The translations under genes and the position numbers were made by a program. The notes under the pieces were generated by a model that saw nothing but the letters and a program-made list of their open reading frames with translations, was not told the DNA's origin and searched no databases. A stretch of 62,714 bases of DNA. It comes from CAZSTA01 sp964609495 [NCBI: uncultured bacterium] (GTDB lineage Bacteria; CAZSTA01). The stretch's first letter is position 1, and every line of letters starts with the position of its first letter. Location of the stretch: positions 1-62,714 of the forward strand of contig CAZSTA010000001.1 of the NCBI GenBank assembly GCA_964609495.1, in the 5' to 3' direction. This document shows, piece by piece, positions 7,852-17,893 of this stretch.

Positions 7852-8960
7852 TGGCAACAGGGACGATAGAAATTACCGCGGAAGAGAGAATGTATTTAGC
7901 TTCCCAGTGGGAGCTAATGTGGCGGAAATTTAAGAAGCATAAGTTAGCTATTATAAGTGGAGCGATATTGATTGTCCTCTATATAGTAGCTATCTTCTGT
8001 GAGTTTTTCTCTCCTTATAATCCATATAGACGCTTCGATTATACATACTGTCCCCCCCGAAAACTCCATTTCTTTGATAAGGGAAAGTTTAGTCTTAGAC
8101 CATTTGTCTATGGAATAAAAGAGGAACGGGATAAAGTTAGTTTTCAGATGCTCTATACTGAAGATGAAGATAAAAAGTATCCAATACATTTCTTCGTTCG
8201 AGGTGACAAATATAAGCTTTGGAGTTTATTCAAGATGGATATTCACCTATTTGGGGTAGATGAGGGGGGTTTTATTTCCCTGCTTGGAACGGATAAGTTA
8301 GGAAGAGACCTATTCACCAGGATTCTCACTGGAGCCCGAATATCTCTATCTATAGGATTGGTAGGTGTGTTCTTCAGCTTTATACTAGGTAGCATATTAG
8401 GAGGGATTTCAGGATATTTTGGGGGATCCATCGATATGGTTGTTCAAAGGATCATAGAATTCTTATTATCGATTCCAACGATTCCCTTGTGGATGGCTTT
8501 AAGTGCGGCTTTGCCCCCCGATTGGTCACCTCTTAAGACCTATTTTGGAATCACTATTGTCCTTTCTATTGTGGGTTGGTGCGGTTTAGCTCGGGTAGTT
8601 AGAGGAAAATTTTTGCAAATACGAGTAGAAGATTTTGTTATGGCCGCAAGACTCGGAGGATCGAGTGAGTTCAGGGTAATAATGAGGCATATCCTCCCCA
8701 GTTGTCTGAGTTATCTAATAGTAAGCATTACTTTATCCATCCCTGGGATGATATTAGGAGAAACAAGTTTAAGTTTTCTCGGGCTTGGACTTCGTCCTCC
8801 GGTGGTTAGCTGGGGCGTTCTACTAAAGGATGCCCAAAATCCCCACTCATTATATGTTTATCCCTGGTTGCTCATTCCTGCAATCTTTGTAATTGTTACA
8901 GTATTAGCCTTCAATGGTGTAGGTGATGGCTTACGTGATGCCGCTGATCCTTATAGGTAG
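7851..8960 (+). CDS. ABC transporter permease, DppC/OppC type, with long periplasmic insert
   Basis: Second permease, 369 residues and about 70 longer than standard DppC. TM1 (about 36-56: LAIISGAILIVLYIVAIFCEF) is followed by an extracytoplasmic insert of roughly 100 residues (FDYTYCPPRK...FGVDEGGF) before the conserved LLGTDKLGRDLFTRILTGAR. The EAA loop reads VMAARLGGSSEFRVIMRHIL; it ends DGLRDAADPY. ATG overlaps the DppB stop by one base. Extended DppC forms like this are known in oligosaccharide-type family-5 importers of thermophiles and candidate phyla. Confidence 0.92.
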   Translation: MATGTIEITAEERMYLASQWELMWRKFKKHKLAIISGAILIVLYIVAIFCEFFSPYNPYRRFDYTYCPPRKLHFFDKGKFSLRPFVYGIKEERDKVSFQMLYTEDEDKKYPIHFFVRGDKYKLWSLFKMDIHLFGVDEGGFISLLGTDKLGRDLFTRILTGARISLSIGLVGVFFSFILGSILGGISGYFGGSIDMVVQRIIEFLLSIPTIPLWMALSAALPPDWSPLKTYFGITIVLSIVGWCGLARVVRGKFLQIRVEDFVMAARLGGSSEFRVIMRHILPSCLSYLIVSITLSIPGMILGETSLSFLGLGLRPPVVSWGVLLKDAQNPHSLYVYPWLLIPAIFVIVTVLAFNGVGDGLRDAADPYR

Positions 8961-8996
8961 AAGCAGAGAAGAAAGAAGCATACTTATTATGTTCGA

Positions 8997-9032
8997 GGCT
9001 ATCTGCCAGGGCTTATCCTCTGGCAGATAGCC
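8997..9032 (+). promoter_or_regulatory. Hairpin between transporter and hydrolase genes
   Basis: GGCTATCTGCCAG (8997-9009) pairs perfectly over 13 bp with CTGGCAGATAGCC (9020-9032). The following bases, ATAATTACTAAC, are not a T-run. It may be a weak terminator or a processing stem that uncouples the hydrolases from the importer. Confidence 0.7.
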
Positions 9033-9070
9033 ATAATTACTAACTGTCAATATTAAAAGGGGGTTTTTTG

Positions 9071-11107
9071 ATGAATAAGAAATGGTTTCAAAGGAGTTAT
9101 AGGCGTAATTTGGTAGATATGCATATTGCTGATTGGGATGAGAAGTTCCTTTCAAGGTTTGATCCTAAAACCTATGTAGATCTCCTAGAGTTAGCTCAGG
9201 TGAGTGCGGCTATGGTATATGCCAATTCCGCGGTAGGCAATTGTTATTGGCCTACAAAGGTAGGGCATATGCACAAGGGACTAAGGGGGAGAGATATCCT
9301 GAGTGAGATCATCGAACTATGTCATCAGAGAGAGATAGATGTGATAATTTATTATGTTTTGATCTATAACAACTGGGCGTATGAGAATAATCCCCAGTGG
9401 AGGATAATCAAAGCAGATGGGAAGGAAGCGACAGCAGATGGTCGGTTTGGAGTTTGTTGTCCCAACTCTGGATATCGAGATTTTGCGGTAGCCGAGATAG
9501 AGGATTTCTGCAGTAACTATGATTTTGAAGGCATATTCTTCGATATGACTTTCTGGCCTCACATCTGCTATTGCTCATCTTGTCAAGAGAGATACAAGAA
9601 GGAGGTAGGAAAGGAACTTCCTCAGATCGTCGATTGGGAGGATCCTGATTGGGTGAAGTTCCAGAGGAAACGGGAGGAATGGATAACGGAATTTGCTAAT
9701 CTAGCTACCTCTACCGCAAAGAGGATAAAGTCTGAAGTTACGGTAGATCACCAATTCTCTACCTGTATAGGGGACTTTAGACAGGGAGTAACTGCAGAAA
9801 TAGCTAAGGCATGTGATTATACTGGAGGAGATTTCTACGGAGGGCTATTGCAGGAATCTTTCATCTGCAAGTTATTCTATAACCTTACACCTAATAAGCC
9901 CTTTGAATTTCATACCTCTAGGTGTCCTAACCTAAAAGATCATATTACGATGAGGTCTGAGGAGCTAATGGAAGCTCATGTATATTCAGCATTAGCCAAT
10001 AACGGTGCTTTTCTCTTCATTGATGCTATTGATCCCATAGGGACCTTGAATAAAGATGTCTATGAGATGATGGGAAGGGTCTTTGGTGAAACGAGGGCTT
10101 ATGAGAAATATCTGGGAGGTGAGCTTTGTCAAGACATTGGGATATATTTCAGTTTCGCTTCGAAGCTTCTAACCCTTCAAGGCTTATCCCACTTAGAAGC
10201 TTCAATAAATGTAGCTAAGTCTCTTCTGAATGAGAATATCCCCTTCGGAGTGATCACTAAGGATGATCTAAAGGATCTATCTAACTATCAGGTAATCGTT
10301 CTTCCCAAGGTCTTAATGATGGATGAAGAAGAAGTGAAGGCTCTTAGAGAATATGTAGCCTCTGGTGGCAGTCTCTATGTAAGTGGTTCTGCTTCTCTCC
10401 TTGATAAGGATGGAAACAAACATAAGGACTTTATGCTTGCTGATGTCTTAGGGGTATCATATCTGGGAGAGACGAAGGAGAGATTAACCTATATCGCTCC
10501 CACTTCAAGAGCTTCGGAGCTCTTCCCGAATATCTCCTCGGAATATCCCCTTACCATATTCGGACCTCAGATAAAAGCAAAACCAGCTAATGAGGACGAA
10601 GTATTAGCTACCATTACTCTCCCCTATACTGATCCCGCTGATCATACTAAGTTCGCTTCTATCCATTCTAATCCCCCTGGCATTCCTACTGAATATCCTG
10701 CTATTGTTATGAGGAGCTTTGGCAAGGGTAAGGTAGTATGGGTTGCTGGGGATTTAGAGCTGATGAAGTATGATCCCCAGAGGAAGGTATTCACCAATCT
10801 GATTAAATCACTAGCTCAAAAACCTTTCTCCTTTGAGTCAGATGCTCCTAAGTCGGTAGAGATAACTCTATTTCATCAGGGGGAGAGTAAGAGGTATATC
10901 ATCAACTTCCTCAATTTTCAGGAGGAGTTACCCAATATTCCTATCTCAGGGATTACTTGTAGGATTAAGCTAGAGGGGAAGAAAGCAACTAAGTTGGTAA
11001 AGTTACCAGAGGAGGAAGAGATTCCTTTTGAGCTGAAGGGGAATTACGTTGAATTTAAGACTCCTCAACTAGAAACATTCTTGATGTTAGCATTAAATTA
11101 CGAATAA
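9071..11107 (+). CDS. Putative glycoside hydrolase (GHL6-like TIM barrel with trimerisation-like domain), copy 1
   Basis: A 678-residue cytoplasmic protein (no signal peptide). Residues 1-330 resemble the hypothetical glycosyl hydrolase 6 barrel: DMHIADWDEKFLSRFDP, VGHMHKGL, YNNWAYENNPQW and the hallmark FEGIFFDMTFWPHICYCSSC, whose Asp is a catalytic candidate and whose Cys cluster is typical. Residues about 385-600 resemble the beta-galactosidase trimerisation (glutaminase-like) domain: YQVIVLPKVLMMDEEEVKAL and YVASGGSLYVSG. The substrate is unknown, probably an imported oligosaccharide. Start ATG 9071 is preferred over TTG 9068 on spacing from AAGGGGG. Relative to copies 2 and 3 it lacks about 14 residues after SFASK. 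First of three tandem paralogues. Confidence 0.72.
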   Translation: MNKKWFQRSYRRNLVDMHIADWDEKFLSRFDPKTYVDLLELAQVSAAMVYANSAVGNCYWPTKVGHMHKGLRGRDILSEIIELCHQREIDVIIYYVLIYNNWAYENNPQWRIIKADGKEATADGRFGVCCPNSGYRDFAVAEIEDFCSNYDFEGIFFDMTFWPHICYCSSCQERYKKEVGKELPQIVDWEDPDWVKFQRKREEWITEFANLATSTAKRIKSEVTVDHQFSTCIGDFRQGVTAEIAKACDYTGGDFYGGLLQESFICKLFYNLTPNKPFEFHTSRCPNLKDHITMRSEELMEAHVYSALANNGAFLFIDAIDPIGTLNKDVYEMMGRVFGETRAYEKYLGGELCQDIGIYFSFASKLLTLQGLSHLEASINVAKSLLNENIPFGVITKDDLKDLSNYQVIVLPKVLMMDEEEVKALREYVASGGSLYVSGSASLLDKDGNKHKDFMLADVLGVSYLGETKERLTYIAPTSRASELFPNISSEYPLTIFGPQIKAKPANEDEVLATITLPYTDPADHTKFASIHSNPPGIPTEYPAIVMRSFGKGKVVWVAGDLELMKYDPQRKVFTNLIKSLAQKPFSFESDAPKSVEITLFHQGESKRYIINFLNFQEELPNIPISGITCRIKLEGKKATKLVKLPEEEEIPFELKGNYVEFKTPQLETFLMLALNYE

Positions 11108-11218
11108 TAAAAGGGGGTGTTGATTTCTCTATTGCTCAAAGCCGACAGATTTTCTTCTATGGCGAAGGAACAATAAACGATAGGTGATAAATTAATATAA
11201 TTAAAGGGAGGCTTTGTG

Positions 11219-13297
11219 ATGGATAAGAAGTGGTTTCAAAGGAGTTATAGGCGTAATTTAGTAGATATGCATATTACTGATTGGGATGAGAAGTTTCTTT
11301 CAGAGTTTGATCCTAAGGCTTATGTGGATCTCCTGGAGTTAGCTCAGGTAAGCGCAGCTATGGTTTATGCTAATTCCCATGTAGGTAATTGCTATTGGCC
11401 TACGAAGGTGGGACATATGCACGAGGGACTAAAGAGGAGAGATATCCTAGGTGAGATCATAGAGCTATGTCACCAAAGAGGGATGGATTTTATAGTCTAT
11501 TATAGTTTGATCTATAACAACTGGGCGTATGAGAATAATCCCCAGTGGAGGATAATCAAAGCAGATGGGAAGGAAGCGGCAGCAAGTAGCCGTTATGGAG
11601 TTTGTTGTCCCAACTCTGGATATCGAGATTTTGCGGTAGCTCAAATAGAGGAGTTCTGCAGTAACTATGATTTTGAGGGAATATTCTTTGATATGACCTT
11701 CTGGCCTCATATCTGCTATTGCTCGTCTTGTCAAGAGAGATACAAGAAGGAGGTAGAAAAGGAGCTTCCTCGGATCGTCGATTGGGAGGATCCTGATTGG
11801 GTGAAGTTCCAGAGGAAACGGGAAGAGTGGTTAACAGAATTTGCCAATCTAGCTACTTCTACCGCAAAGAGGATAAAACCTGAAGTTACGGTAGATCACC
11901 AATTCTCTACCTCTATAGCGGGCTCTGGACGTGGAGTAACTGCAGGGATAGCTAAGGCATGCGATTATACTGGTGGGGATTTCTATGGAGGGCTATTACA
12001 GCAATCCTTCATCTGTAAGTTATTCTATAACCTTACCCCTAACAAGCCCTTTGAATTTCATACCTCTAGATGTCCTAACCTAAGGGATCATACTACAATG
12101 AAATCTGAAGAGCTAATGGAAGCTCATGTATATTCAGGATTAGCAAATAATGGCGCTTTTCTCTTCATTGATGCCATTGATCCCATAGGGACCTTGAATA
12201 AGGATGTCTATGAGATGATGGGGAGGGTCTATGGCGAAACGAAGGCTTATGAGGAATATCTAGGAGGTGAGCTTTGCCAAGACGTAGGGATATATTTCAG
12301 TTTTGCTTCAAAGTTCAACCCCCTAGATAATGGAAAAAATATCTCAGAACTGAAACGTGGCTACTTTAGAGAGCAACCTCATTTAGAAACTTCAGTAAAT
12401 GTAGTTAAGTCTCTTCTGAACGAGAATATTCCCTTCGGAGTGATCACTAAGGAGGATCTAAAGGATCTGTCTAACTATCAGGTAATCGTTCTTCCCAAGG
12501 TCTTAATGATGGATGAAGAGGAAGTGAAGGCTCTTAGAGAATATGTCGCTTCTGGTGGCAGTCTCTATGTAAGTGGATCGGCTTCTCTTCTTGATAAAGA
12601 CGGAAACAAGCAGAAAGATTTTATGCTGGCTGATGTCTTGGGAGTATCATATCTGGGAGAGACGAAGGAGAGATTAACCTATATCGCTCCCACTTCGAAA
12701 GTTGCTGAGCTATTTCCCAATGTCTCCTCCGAGTATCCCCTTACCATCTTCGGACCTCAGATAAAAGCAAAACCAGCTAATGAAGATGAGGTATTAGCTA
12801 CTATCACTCTACCCTATACCGATCCTGTTGATCATACTAAGTTCGCCTCTATTCACTCCAATCCTCCTGGCATTCCTACGGAATATCCTGCTATTGTTAT
12901 GAGGAGCTTCGGTAAGGGTAAGGCGGTATGGGTTGCGGAGGATTTAGAACTGATGAAGTATGATTCCCAGAGGGAGGTATTCACCAACCTGATCAAGTCC
13001 TTAGCTCAGAAACCTTTCTCCTTCGAGTCGGATGCTCCTAAGTCGGTAGAGATAACTCTATTCCATCAGGGGGAGAATAAGAGATATATCATTAACTTCC
13101 TCAACTTTCAGGAGGAGTTGCCCAATATTCCTGTCTCAGGGATTACTTGTAGGGTTAAATTGGAGGGGAGGAAAGCAACTAGGTTAGTGAAGTTACCAGA
13201 GGAGGAAGAGATTCCTTTCGAAGTGAAGGGAAATTACGTTGAGTTTGAGACTCCAGAGCTAGAGACATTCCTGATGTTAGCCTTAAATTATGAATAA
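11219..13297 (+). CDS. Putative glycoside hydrolase (GHL6-like), copy 2
   Basis: Tandem paralogue, 692 residues, very similar to copy 1 throughout, with the same barrel hallmarks (GIFFDMTFWPHICYCSSC) and C-terminal domain. It retains the FNPLDNGKNISELKRG segment missing in copy 1. ATG 11219 is preferred to GTG 11216 because GGGAGG at 11206-11211 then has normal spacing. The 110-base spacers before copies 2 and 3 are also homologous (TATTGCTCAAAGCCGA...), so the duplicated unit is about 2.19 kb, gene plus spacer. Confidence 0.72.
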   Translation: MDKKWFQRSYRRNLVDMHITDWDEKFLSEFDPKAYVDLLELAQVSAAMVYANSHVGNCYWPTKVGHMHEGLKRRDILGEIIELCHQRGMDFIVYYSLIYNNWAYENNPQWRIIKADGKEAAASSRYGVCCPNSGYRDFAVAQIEEFCSNYDFEGIFFDMTFWPHICYCSSCQERYKKEVEKELPRIVDWEDPDWVKFQRKREEWLTEFANLATSTAKRIKPEVTVDHQFSTSIAGSGRGVTAGIAKACDYTGGDFYGGLLQQSFICKLFYNLTPNKPFEFHTSRCPNLRDHTTMKSEELMEAHVYSGLANNGAFLFIDAIDPIGTLNKDVYEMMGRVYGETKAYEEYLGGELCQDVGIYFSFASKFNPLDNGKNISELKRGYFREQPHLETSVNVVKSLLNENIPFGVITKEDLKDLSNYQVIVLPKVLMMDEEEVKALREYVASGGSLYVSGSASLLDKDGNKQKDFMLADVLGVSYLGETKERLTYIAPTSKVAELFPNVSSEYPLTIFGPQIKAKPANEDEVLATITLPYTDPVDHTKFASIHSNPPGIPTEYPAIVMRSFGKGKAVWVAEDLELMKYDSQREVFTNLIKSLAQKPFSFESDAPKSVEITLFHQGENKRYIINFLNFQEELPNIPVSGITCRVKLEGRKATRLVKLPEEEEIPFEVKGNYVEFETPELETFLMLALNYE

Positions 13298-13409
13298 TAA
13301 AGGGGGTGTTGATTTCTTTATTGCTCAAAGCCGATAGATTTTCTTCTATGGCGAAGGGACAATATGAGCGATAGGTGATAAATTAACATAATTAAAAGGA
13401 GGCTTTTTG

Positions 13410-15491
13410 ATGGATAAGAAGTGGTTTCAGAAGAGTTATAGGCGTAATTTGACGGATATGCATATTACTGACTGGAATGAGGAGTTCCTTTCAAAGTTTG
13501 ATCCTAAGACCTATGTGGATCTCCTAGAGTTAGCTCAGGTGAAGTCAGCTATGGTTTATGCCAATTCCCACGTGGGTAACTGCTATTGGCCTACGAAGGT
13601 GGGACATATGCACGAGGGATTAAAGGGTAGGGATATCCTGGGTGAGATGATTGAGCAATGCCACCAGAGGGGGATGGATTTCATAGTCTATTACAGTCTG
13701 ATCTTTAACAACTGGGCGTATGAGAATAATCCCTCGTGGAGGATAATTAGAGCAGATGGGAAGGAAGCAGCCGCAGATAGACGCTATGGAGTTTGTTGTC
13801 CCAATTCCGGATATCGAGATTTTGCTGTAGCTGAGATAGAGGATTTCTGCAGTAACTATGATTTTGAGGGAATATTCTTCGATATGACTTTCTGGCCTCA
13901 TATCTGCTATTGCTCGTCTTGTCAAGAGAGATACAGGAAGGAGGTAGGAAAGGAACTTCCTCGGATCGTCAATTGGGAGGATCCAGAGTGGGTGAAGTTC
14001 CAGAGGAAGCGGGAGGAATGGTTAACAGAATTTACCAAGCTAGCTACCTTTACGGCAAAAAGGGTAAAGCCTGGAGTTGCAGTAGAAAATCAATTCTCTA
14101 CCTCCATAGCTAACTTTGGACAGGGAGTAACTGCAGAAATAGGTAAGACAAGTGATTATGCTGGTGGGGATTTCTATGGAGGGCTATTGCAGGAATCCTT
14201 CATCTGCAAGTTATACTATAACCTTACCCCTAATAAGCCCTTTGAGTTTATGACTTCTAGGTGCATTCATCTAAGTGATCATACCACAAGGAAGTCTGAG
14301 GAGCTAATGAAAGTTCATGCCTATTCGGCATTAGCTAATGATGGTGCATTTCTCTTTATTGATGCCATTGATCCCGTAGGGACCATGAATAGGGATGTCT
14401 ATGAGATTATGGGGAGGGTCTTTGGCGAAACGAAGGCTTATGAGAAATATCTAGGAGGTGATCTTTGCCAAGACGTAGCGATATATTTCAGTTTTGCCTC
14501 GAAGTTTAATCCCGCAGATAACGGGAAGAATATCTCAGAACTGAAACGTGGCTTCTTTAGTGATCAACCTCACTTAGAAACTTCAGTAAATGCAGTTAAG
14601 TCCCTTCTGAACGAGAATATCCCCTTCGGAGTGATCACTAAGGATGATCTCAAGGATCTATCCGATTATCAAGTCATCGTTCTTCCCAAGGTCTTGATGA
14701 TGGATGAAGAGGAAGTGAAGGCTCTCAGAGAATTTGTGGCTTCCGGTGGCAGTCTCTATGCAAGCGGTTCTGCTTCACTTCTCGATAAAGACGGGAACAA
14801 ACAGAAAGATTTTATGCTCGCTGATGTCTTAGGGGTATCATATCTAGGAGAGACAAAGGAGAGATTAACCTATATCGCTCCCACTTCAAAAGCTGCTGAG
14901 CTCTTCCCGAATATCTCCTCCGAATATCCCCTGACCATCTTCGGGCCTCAAATAAAAGCAAAGCCAGTTAACCAGGAGGAGGTATTAGCCACCATTACCC
15001 TCCCCTATACTGATCCAGCTGATCATACTAAGTTCTCCTCTATACATTCCAATCCCCCTGGTATCCCTACTGAATATCCTGCTGTTATCTTGAGAGACTT
15101 TGGCAAAGGTAAGGTAGTATGGGTTGCGGGAGATTTGGAGATGATGAAGTATGATCCCCAGAGGAAGGTATTCATCAATTTGATTAAGTCACTAGCTCAA
15201 AAACCTTTCTCCTTCGAAGCAGATGCTCCTAAGTCAGTAGAGATAACTTTATTTCATCAGGAAGAGAATAAGAGATATATCATTAATTTCCTCAACTTTC
15301 AGGAAGAGTTACCCAATATCCCCATCTCAGGGATTACTTGTAGGGTTAAGCTAGAGGGGAAGAAACCAACTAAGTTAATGAAGTTACCAGGGGAGGAAGA
15401 AATTCCCTTTGAACTGAAGGGAAATTACGTTGAATTTAGGACTCCCGAGCTGGAGACATTCCTGATGTTAGCATTAAATTATGAACAGTGA
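13410..15491 (+). CDS. Putative glycoside hydrolase (GHL6-like), copy 3
   Basis: Third paralogue, 693 residues. It is the most divergent of the three in the barrel: VENQFSTSIANFGQG for VDHQFSTSIAGSGRG, and FEFMTSRCIHLSDHTT for FEFHTSRCPNLRDHTT. These lie near the predicted active-site face, hinting at different substrate preference. Domain order is as in copy 1. ATG 13410 follows AAAAGGAGG with good spacing. Last gene of the operon; the next kilobase is non-coding. Confidence 0.72.
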   Translation: MDKKWFQKSYRRNLTDMHITDWNEEFLSKFDPKTYVDLLELAQVKSAMVYANSHVGNCYWPTKVGHMHEGLKGRDILGEMIEQCHQRGMDFIVYYSLIFNNWAYENNPSWRIIRADGKEAAADRRYGVCCPNSGYRDFAVAEIEDFCSNYDFEGIFFDMTFWPHICYCSSCQERYRKEVGKELPRIVNWEDPEWVKFQRKREEWLTEFTKLATFTAKRVKPGVAVENQFSTSIANFGQGVTAEIGKTSDYAGGDFYGGLLQESFICKLYYNLTPNKPFEFMTSRCIHLSDHTTRKSEELMKVHAYSALANDGAFLFIDAIDPVGTMNRDVYEIMGRVFGETKAYEKYLGGDLCQDVAIYFSFASKFNPADNGKNISELKRGFFSDQPHLETSVNAVKSLLNENIPFGVITKDDLKDLSDYQVIVLPKVLMMDEEEVKALREFVASGGSLYASGSASLLDKDGNKQKDFMLADVLGVSYLGETKERLTYIAPTSKAAELFPNISSEYPLTIFGPQIKAKPVNQEEVLATITLPYTDPADHTKFSSIHSNPPGIPTEYPAVILRDFGKGKVVWVAGDLEMMKYDPQRKVFINLIKSLAQKPFSFEADAPKSVEITLFHQEENKRYIINFLNFQEELPNIPISGITCRVKLEGKKPTKLMKLPGEEEIPFELKGNYVEFRTPELETFLMLALNYEQ

Positions 15492-16393
15492 AGGGAGGAT
15501 ATGGATTTCTCTATTGCTCGAGGTCAATAGAGAGTCATCAGGATTATGAATATCTTGGAGAAAAAGAATCGCTCATATTAGAATAGCATGCACAGCCAAA
15601 GTAGCCTGAACTTCTATCGATCGTGACTAGATCTCATCTAGGAGACAGATGAACGACGAACTTCAAGTGAATAGAATTCGCATCAGTCAATCTAGCGCAC
15701 TTTATGCGAATATGAGCGACTTTATTGCTCATATTGGATTCTGCGTGTTTAGCTAAAAATGTTTTTATTTTGTAATCACCCCCTAACCCCTCCCATCTAG
15801 GGAGTGGGAAATAGAAAGATCAGTCTATCTGGATGTCCCCTCTCCCCTGGTGGGAGAGGGATAGGGTGAGGGGGAAATTATTTCTTTCGCTTATTAGATT
15901 AGTCTAGTGCACCTTATGCGAATATGAGCGAACTTTATACCCAAGGTGTTGCTTAGGAAAGCCGATTTTGTGGTCTAGTTTTCCGATGACAGTACACCTC
16001 GATATGTTTTCCTAGTATGATTTAATAGAGTATCATCTATTACCACAAAACCCCTCTTAGCATTCACTCCTCTAGGGAGATGTTCCCTCTCTAGCTTTAT
16101 CCTCCTATTATTCACTTTCCTCCCACTTAGCTAGGGAGTTCATCTCTTCAATATTTGCTCTCCGCTACTATCAATCCCCTGATATATTCTTGGAAATACT
16201 TAAATTGTTCCTTGCTAGAGAAGATATCTTTGAAGAGAGGAGCTGCTTTTGTCGCCACTGAGGGAAATTCTACTATGGGTATCATTTCTTAAACCTCCGT
16301 TCGCTCACTTTCTCTTCCTTATATCATATCTACTTCCCTTTGTCAAATCGCAAAAGTTAATCAATTATTTACTCGATCCTATTTAAAATTCTC
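15492..16393. other. 0.9-kb non-coding region with REP-like repeats
   Basis: No gene is seen. It contains two direct repeats (15691-15725 and 15903-15938) flanking a pair of REP-like palindromes, a 9-bp stem (AATATGAGC 15709-15717 with GCTCATATT 15727-15735) and unstructured AT-rich DNA up to the ROK-gene promoter. Confidence 0.6.
15691..15938. repeat. REP-like palindrome cluster bounded by 35-bp direct repeats
   Basis: TCTAGCGCACTTTATGCGAA (continuing to 15725) and TCTAGTGCACCTTATGCGAA (15903, continuing to 15938) are direct repeats. Between them lie CTCCC/GGGAG (15790-15804) and CCCTCTCCC/GGGAGAGGG (15838-15860) preceded and followed by CCCTAACCCC and TAGGGTGAGGGG arms, the usual look of bacterial REP elements. 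A related element is at 54371-54399. Confidence 0.6.
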
Positions 16394-16422
16394 TTGACTT
16401 CCTTTCTATTTTATGGTATGAT
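16394..16422 (+). promoter_or_regulatory. Sigma-70-type promoter of the ROK regulator gene
   Basis: -35 TTGACT (16394-16399) and -10 TATGAT (16417-16422) are separated by 17 bases, and the predicted start falls in the inverted repeat just downstream. Confidence 0.65.
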
Positions 16423-16423
16423 T

Positions 16424-16462
16424 ATCTCAAGATATGAGATTTATTATCCCACATCTTGAGAT
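16424..16462 (+). promoter_or_regulatory. Probable ROK operator (inverted ATCTCAAGAT)
   Basis: ATCTCAAGAT (16424-16433) and its exact reverse complement ATCTTGAGAT (16453-16462) sit just after the -10 box and before the regulator start. An inner ATCTC...GAGAT palindrome spans 16424-16440. The position implies repression of transcription, most simply autoregulation by the adjacent regulator. Confidence 0.55.
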
Positions 16463-16516
16463 TTGTTTATATGGTGAATTTATAAGCAGATCCTGTTTAC
16501 ATAATGGAGAATAAAA

Positions 16517-17737
16517 TTGAATAAAAAAATTAGTCATGAAGTTATGAAATTAAGTAATTTACTAAGTATTTTAAGAACTATCAGAGATTTAGGACCTGTC
16601 TCTCGAGTGCAGATACAAAGGAAGACTAAATTAAGCTGGGGCACTATAACCACTTCTATTAAAGAGTTGCTGGAAAGAGATATAGTTAAGGAGATTGGAG
16701 CAGTGAATACTGGCGTGGGAAGACGCCCTGTGGAGCTAGATATCAACATAGAGAGAAATTTTGCTTTAGGAGTCCGCTTGGGATCTACTCTTCTGCGATC
16801 AGTATTGCTTAATGCTAAAAGGGAAGTAATCGGGTACCTGAAAGCTCCAGTTGATTCCCTCGGATCTAAGGAGGCTATATTAAAACAATTATATGATATT
16901 ACCGAGAAAACTATGAAGGAGTTCTCTATCACTATAGATAAAGTCGCGGGTATTGGCATTGCCGCTCCTGGAGCCGTGAATGCAGAGGAAGGTATCTGCC
17001 TTTATGCTCCTCACCATCCGGCGTGGAAAAACGTTCCACTTAAATCGCTTCTTGAAGATAGATTTGGAGTTCCCTGTCTTGTGGAACATGTAAATAACTG
17101 TTTTGCTCTCTCTGAAAAGTGGTTTGGGTTAGGAAAGGGTAGTAATAATTTCCTATGTGTTCTCTTGGGAACAGGGATAAGTGTAGGGATAATAATAAAT
17201 GGTGAGGTCTATCGGGGAGCTGATGGCACAGCTGGAGAGTTTGGACATATTATCATAGATCCAGCAGGACCGAAATGCGTATGTGGTAATAATGGATGCT
17301 TAGAGGTTTACGCCTCAGGAGTAGCTATCAGTAAACAAGCAGCTGAAATGGTCTCAAAATATGGGGATCCTAAGATTCTAGAGATAGCTGAGGGGAAGAT
17401 AGAAAATATCACTGGAGAGACTGTATTTCTAGCTGCAAAAGAGGGAGATAAGTTAGCACTTCAGCTCTTCGAGAAAGTCGGGCATTTTCTGGGTATAGGG
17501 ATCAGCAACTTGATAAATCTCTTTAATCCAGAATATATCGTCTTAGGAGGTAGAATATCGATTGCCAGTGAATTCTTTCTGCCGAAGATGAAGGAGACGA
17601 TAGAGGAAAGAGCGTGGCATGCCTCACGGAGGGATTTAAAAATATCTGATCTATTAGTTGGTAAAGGAGGAGCGTTGGGAGCAGCAGGTATGATTCTGAA
17701 TAAAATTTATAACAGCGATCTACTTTTTCAGCAATAG
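16517..17737 (+). CDS. ROK-family transcriptional regulator (NagC/XylR type)
   Basis: Sugar-responsive repressor of 406 residues. An N-terminal winged helix (residues 10-75: ILRTIRDLGPVSRVQIQRKT, WGTITTSIKELLERDIV) precedes a ROK kinase-fold domain: VLLGTGISVGIIINGEVYRG, GEFGHIIIDPAGPKCVCGNNGCLE (Cys-X-Cys-X4-Cys zinc site) and GGRISIASEFF. TTG start at 16517 is accepted because of the upstream GGAGA and because the helix-turn-helix begins shortly after. It sits between the two importer operons and is probably the regulator of the downstream CUT1 operon, the upstream one, or both. The ligand is unknown. Confidence 0.92.
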   Translation: MNKKISHEVMKLSNLLSILRTIRDLGPVSRVQIQRKTKLSWGTITTSIKELLERDIVKEIGAVNTGVGRRPVELDINIERNFALGVRLGSTLLRSVLLNAKREVIGYLKAPVDSLGSKEAILKQLYDITEKTMKEFSITIDKVAGIGIAAPGAVNAEEGICLYAPHHPAWKNVPLKSLLEDRFGVPCLVEHVNNCFALSEKWFGLGKGSNNFLCVLLGTGISVGIIINGEVYRGADGTAGEFGHIIIDPAGPKCVCGNNGCLEVYASGVAISKQAAEMVSKYGDPKILEIAEGKIENITGETVFLAAKEGDKLALQLFEKVGHFLGIGISNLINLFNPEYIVLGGRISIASEFFLPKMKETIEERAWHASRRDLKISDLLVGKGGALGAAGMILNKIYNSDLLFQQ

Positions 17738-17893
17738 CAAGATAGCTCCAAAATGTGAGGTAATGTAATAATTACAAGGATGAGGTAATCTGGTGCAGAA
17801 AGGAGGGGAGAGATAAAGCACTGCCTCTTAATATAAAGATTTTAACCGAAAGGATGTCAAATAACACCTAAAAATAAAAAGGAGGGAAATTAA

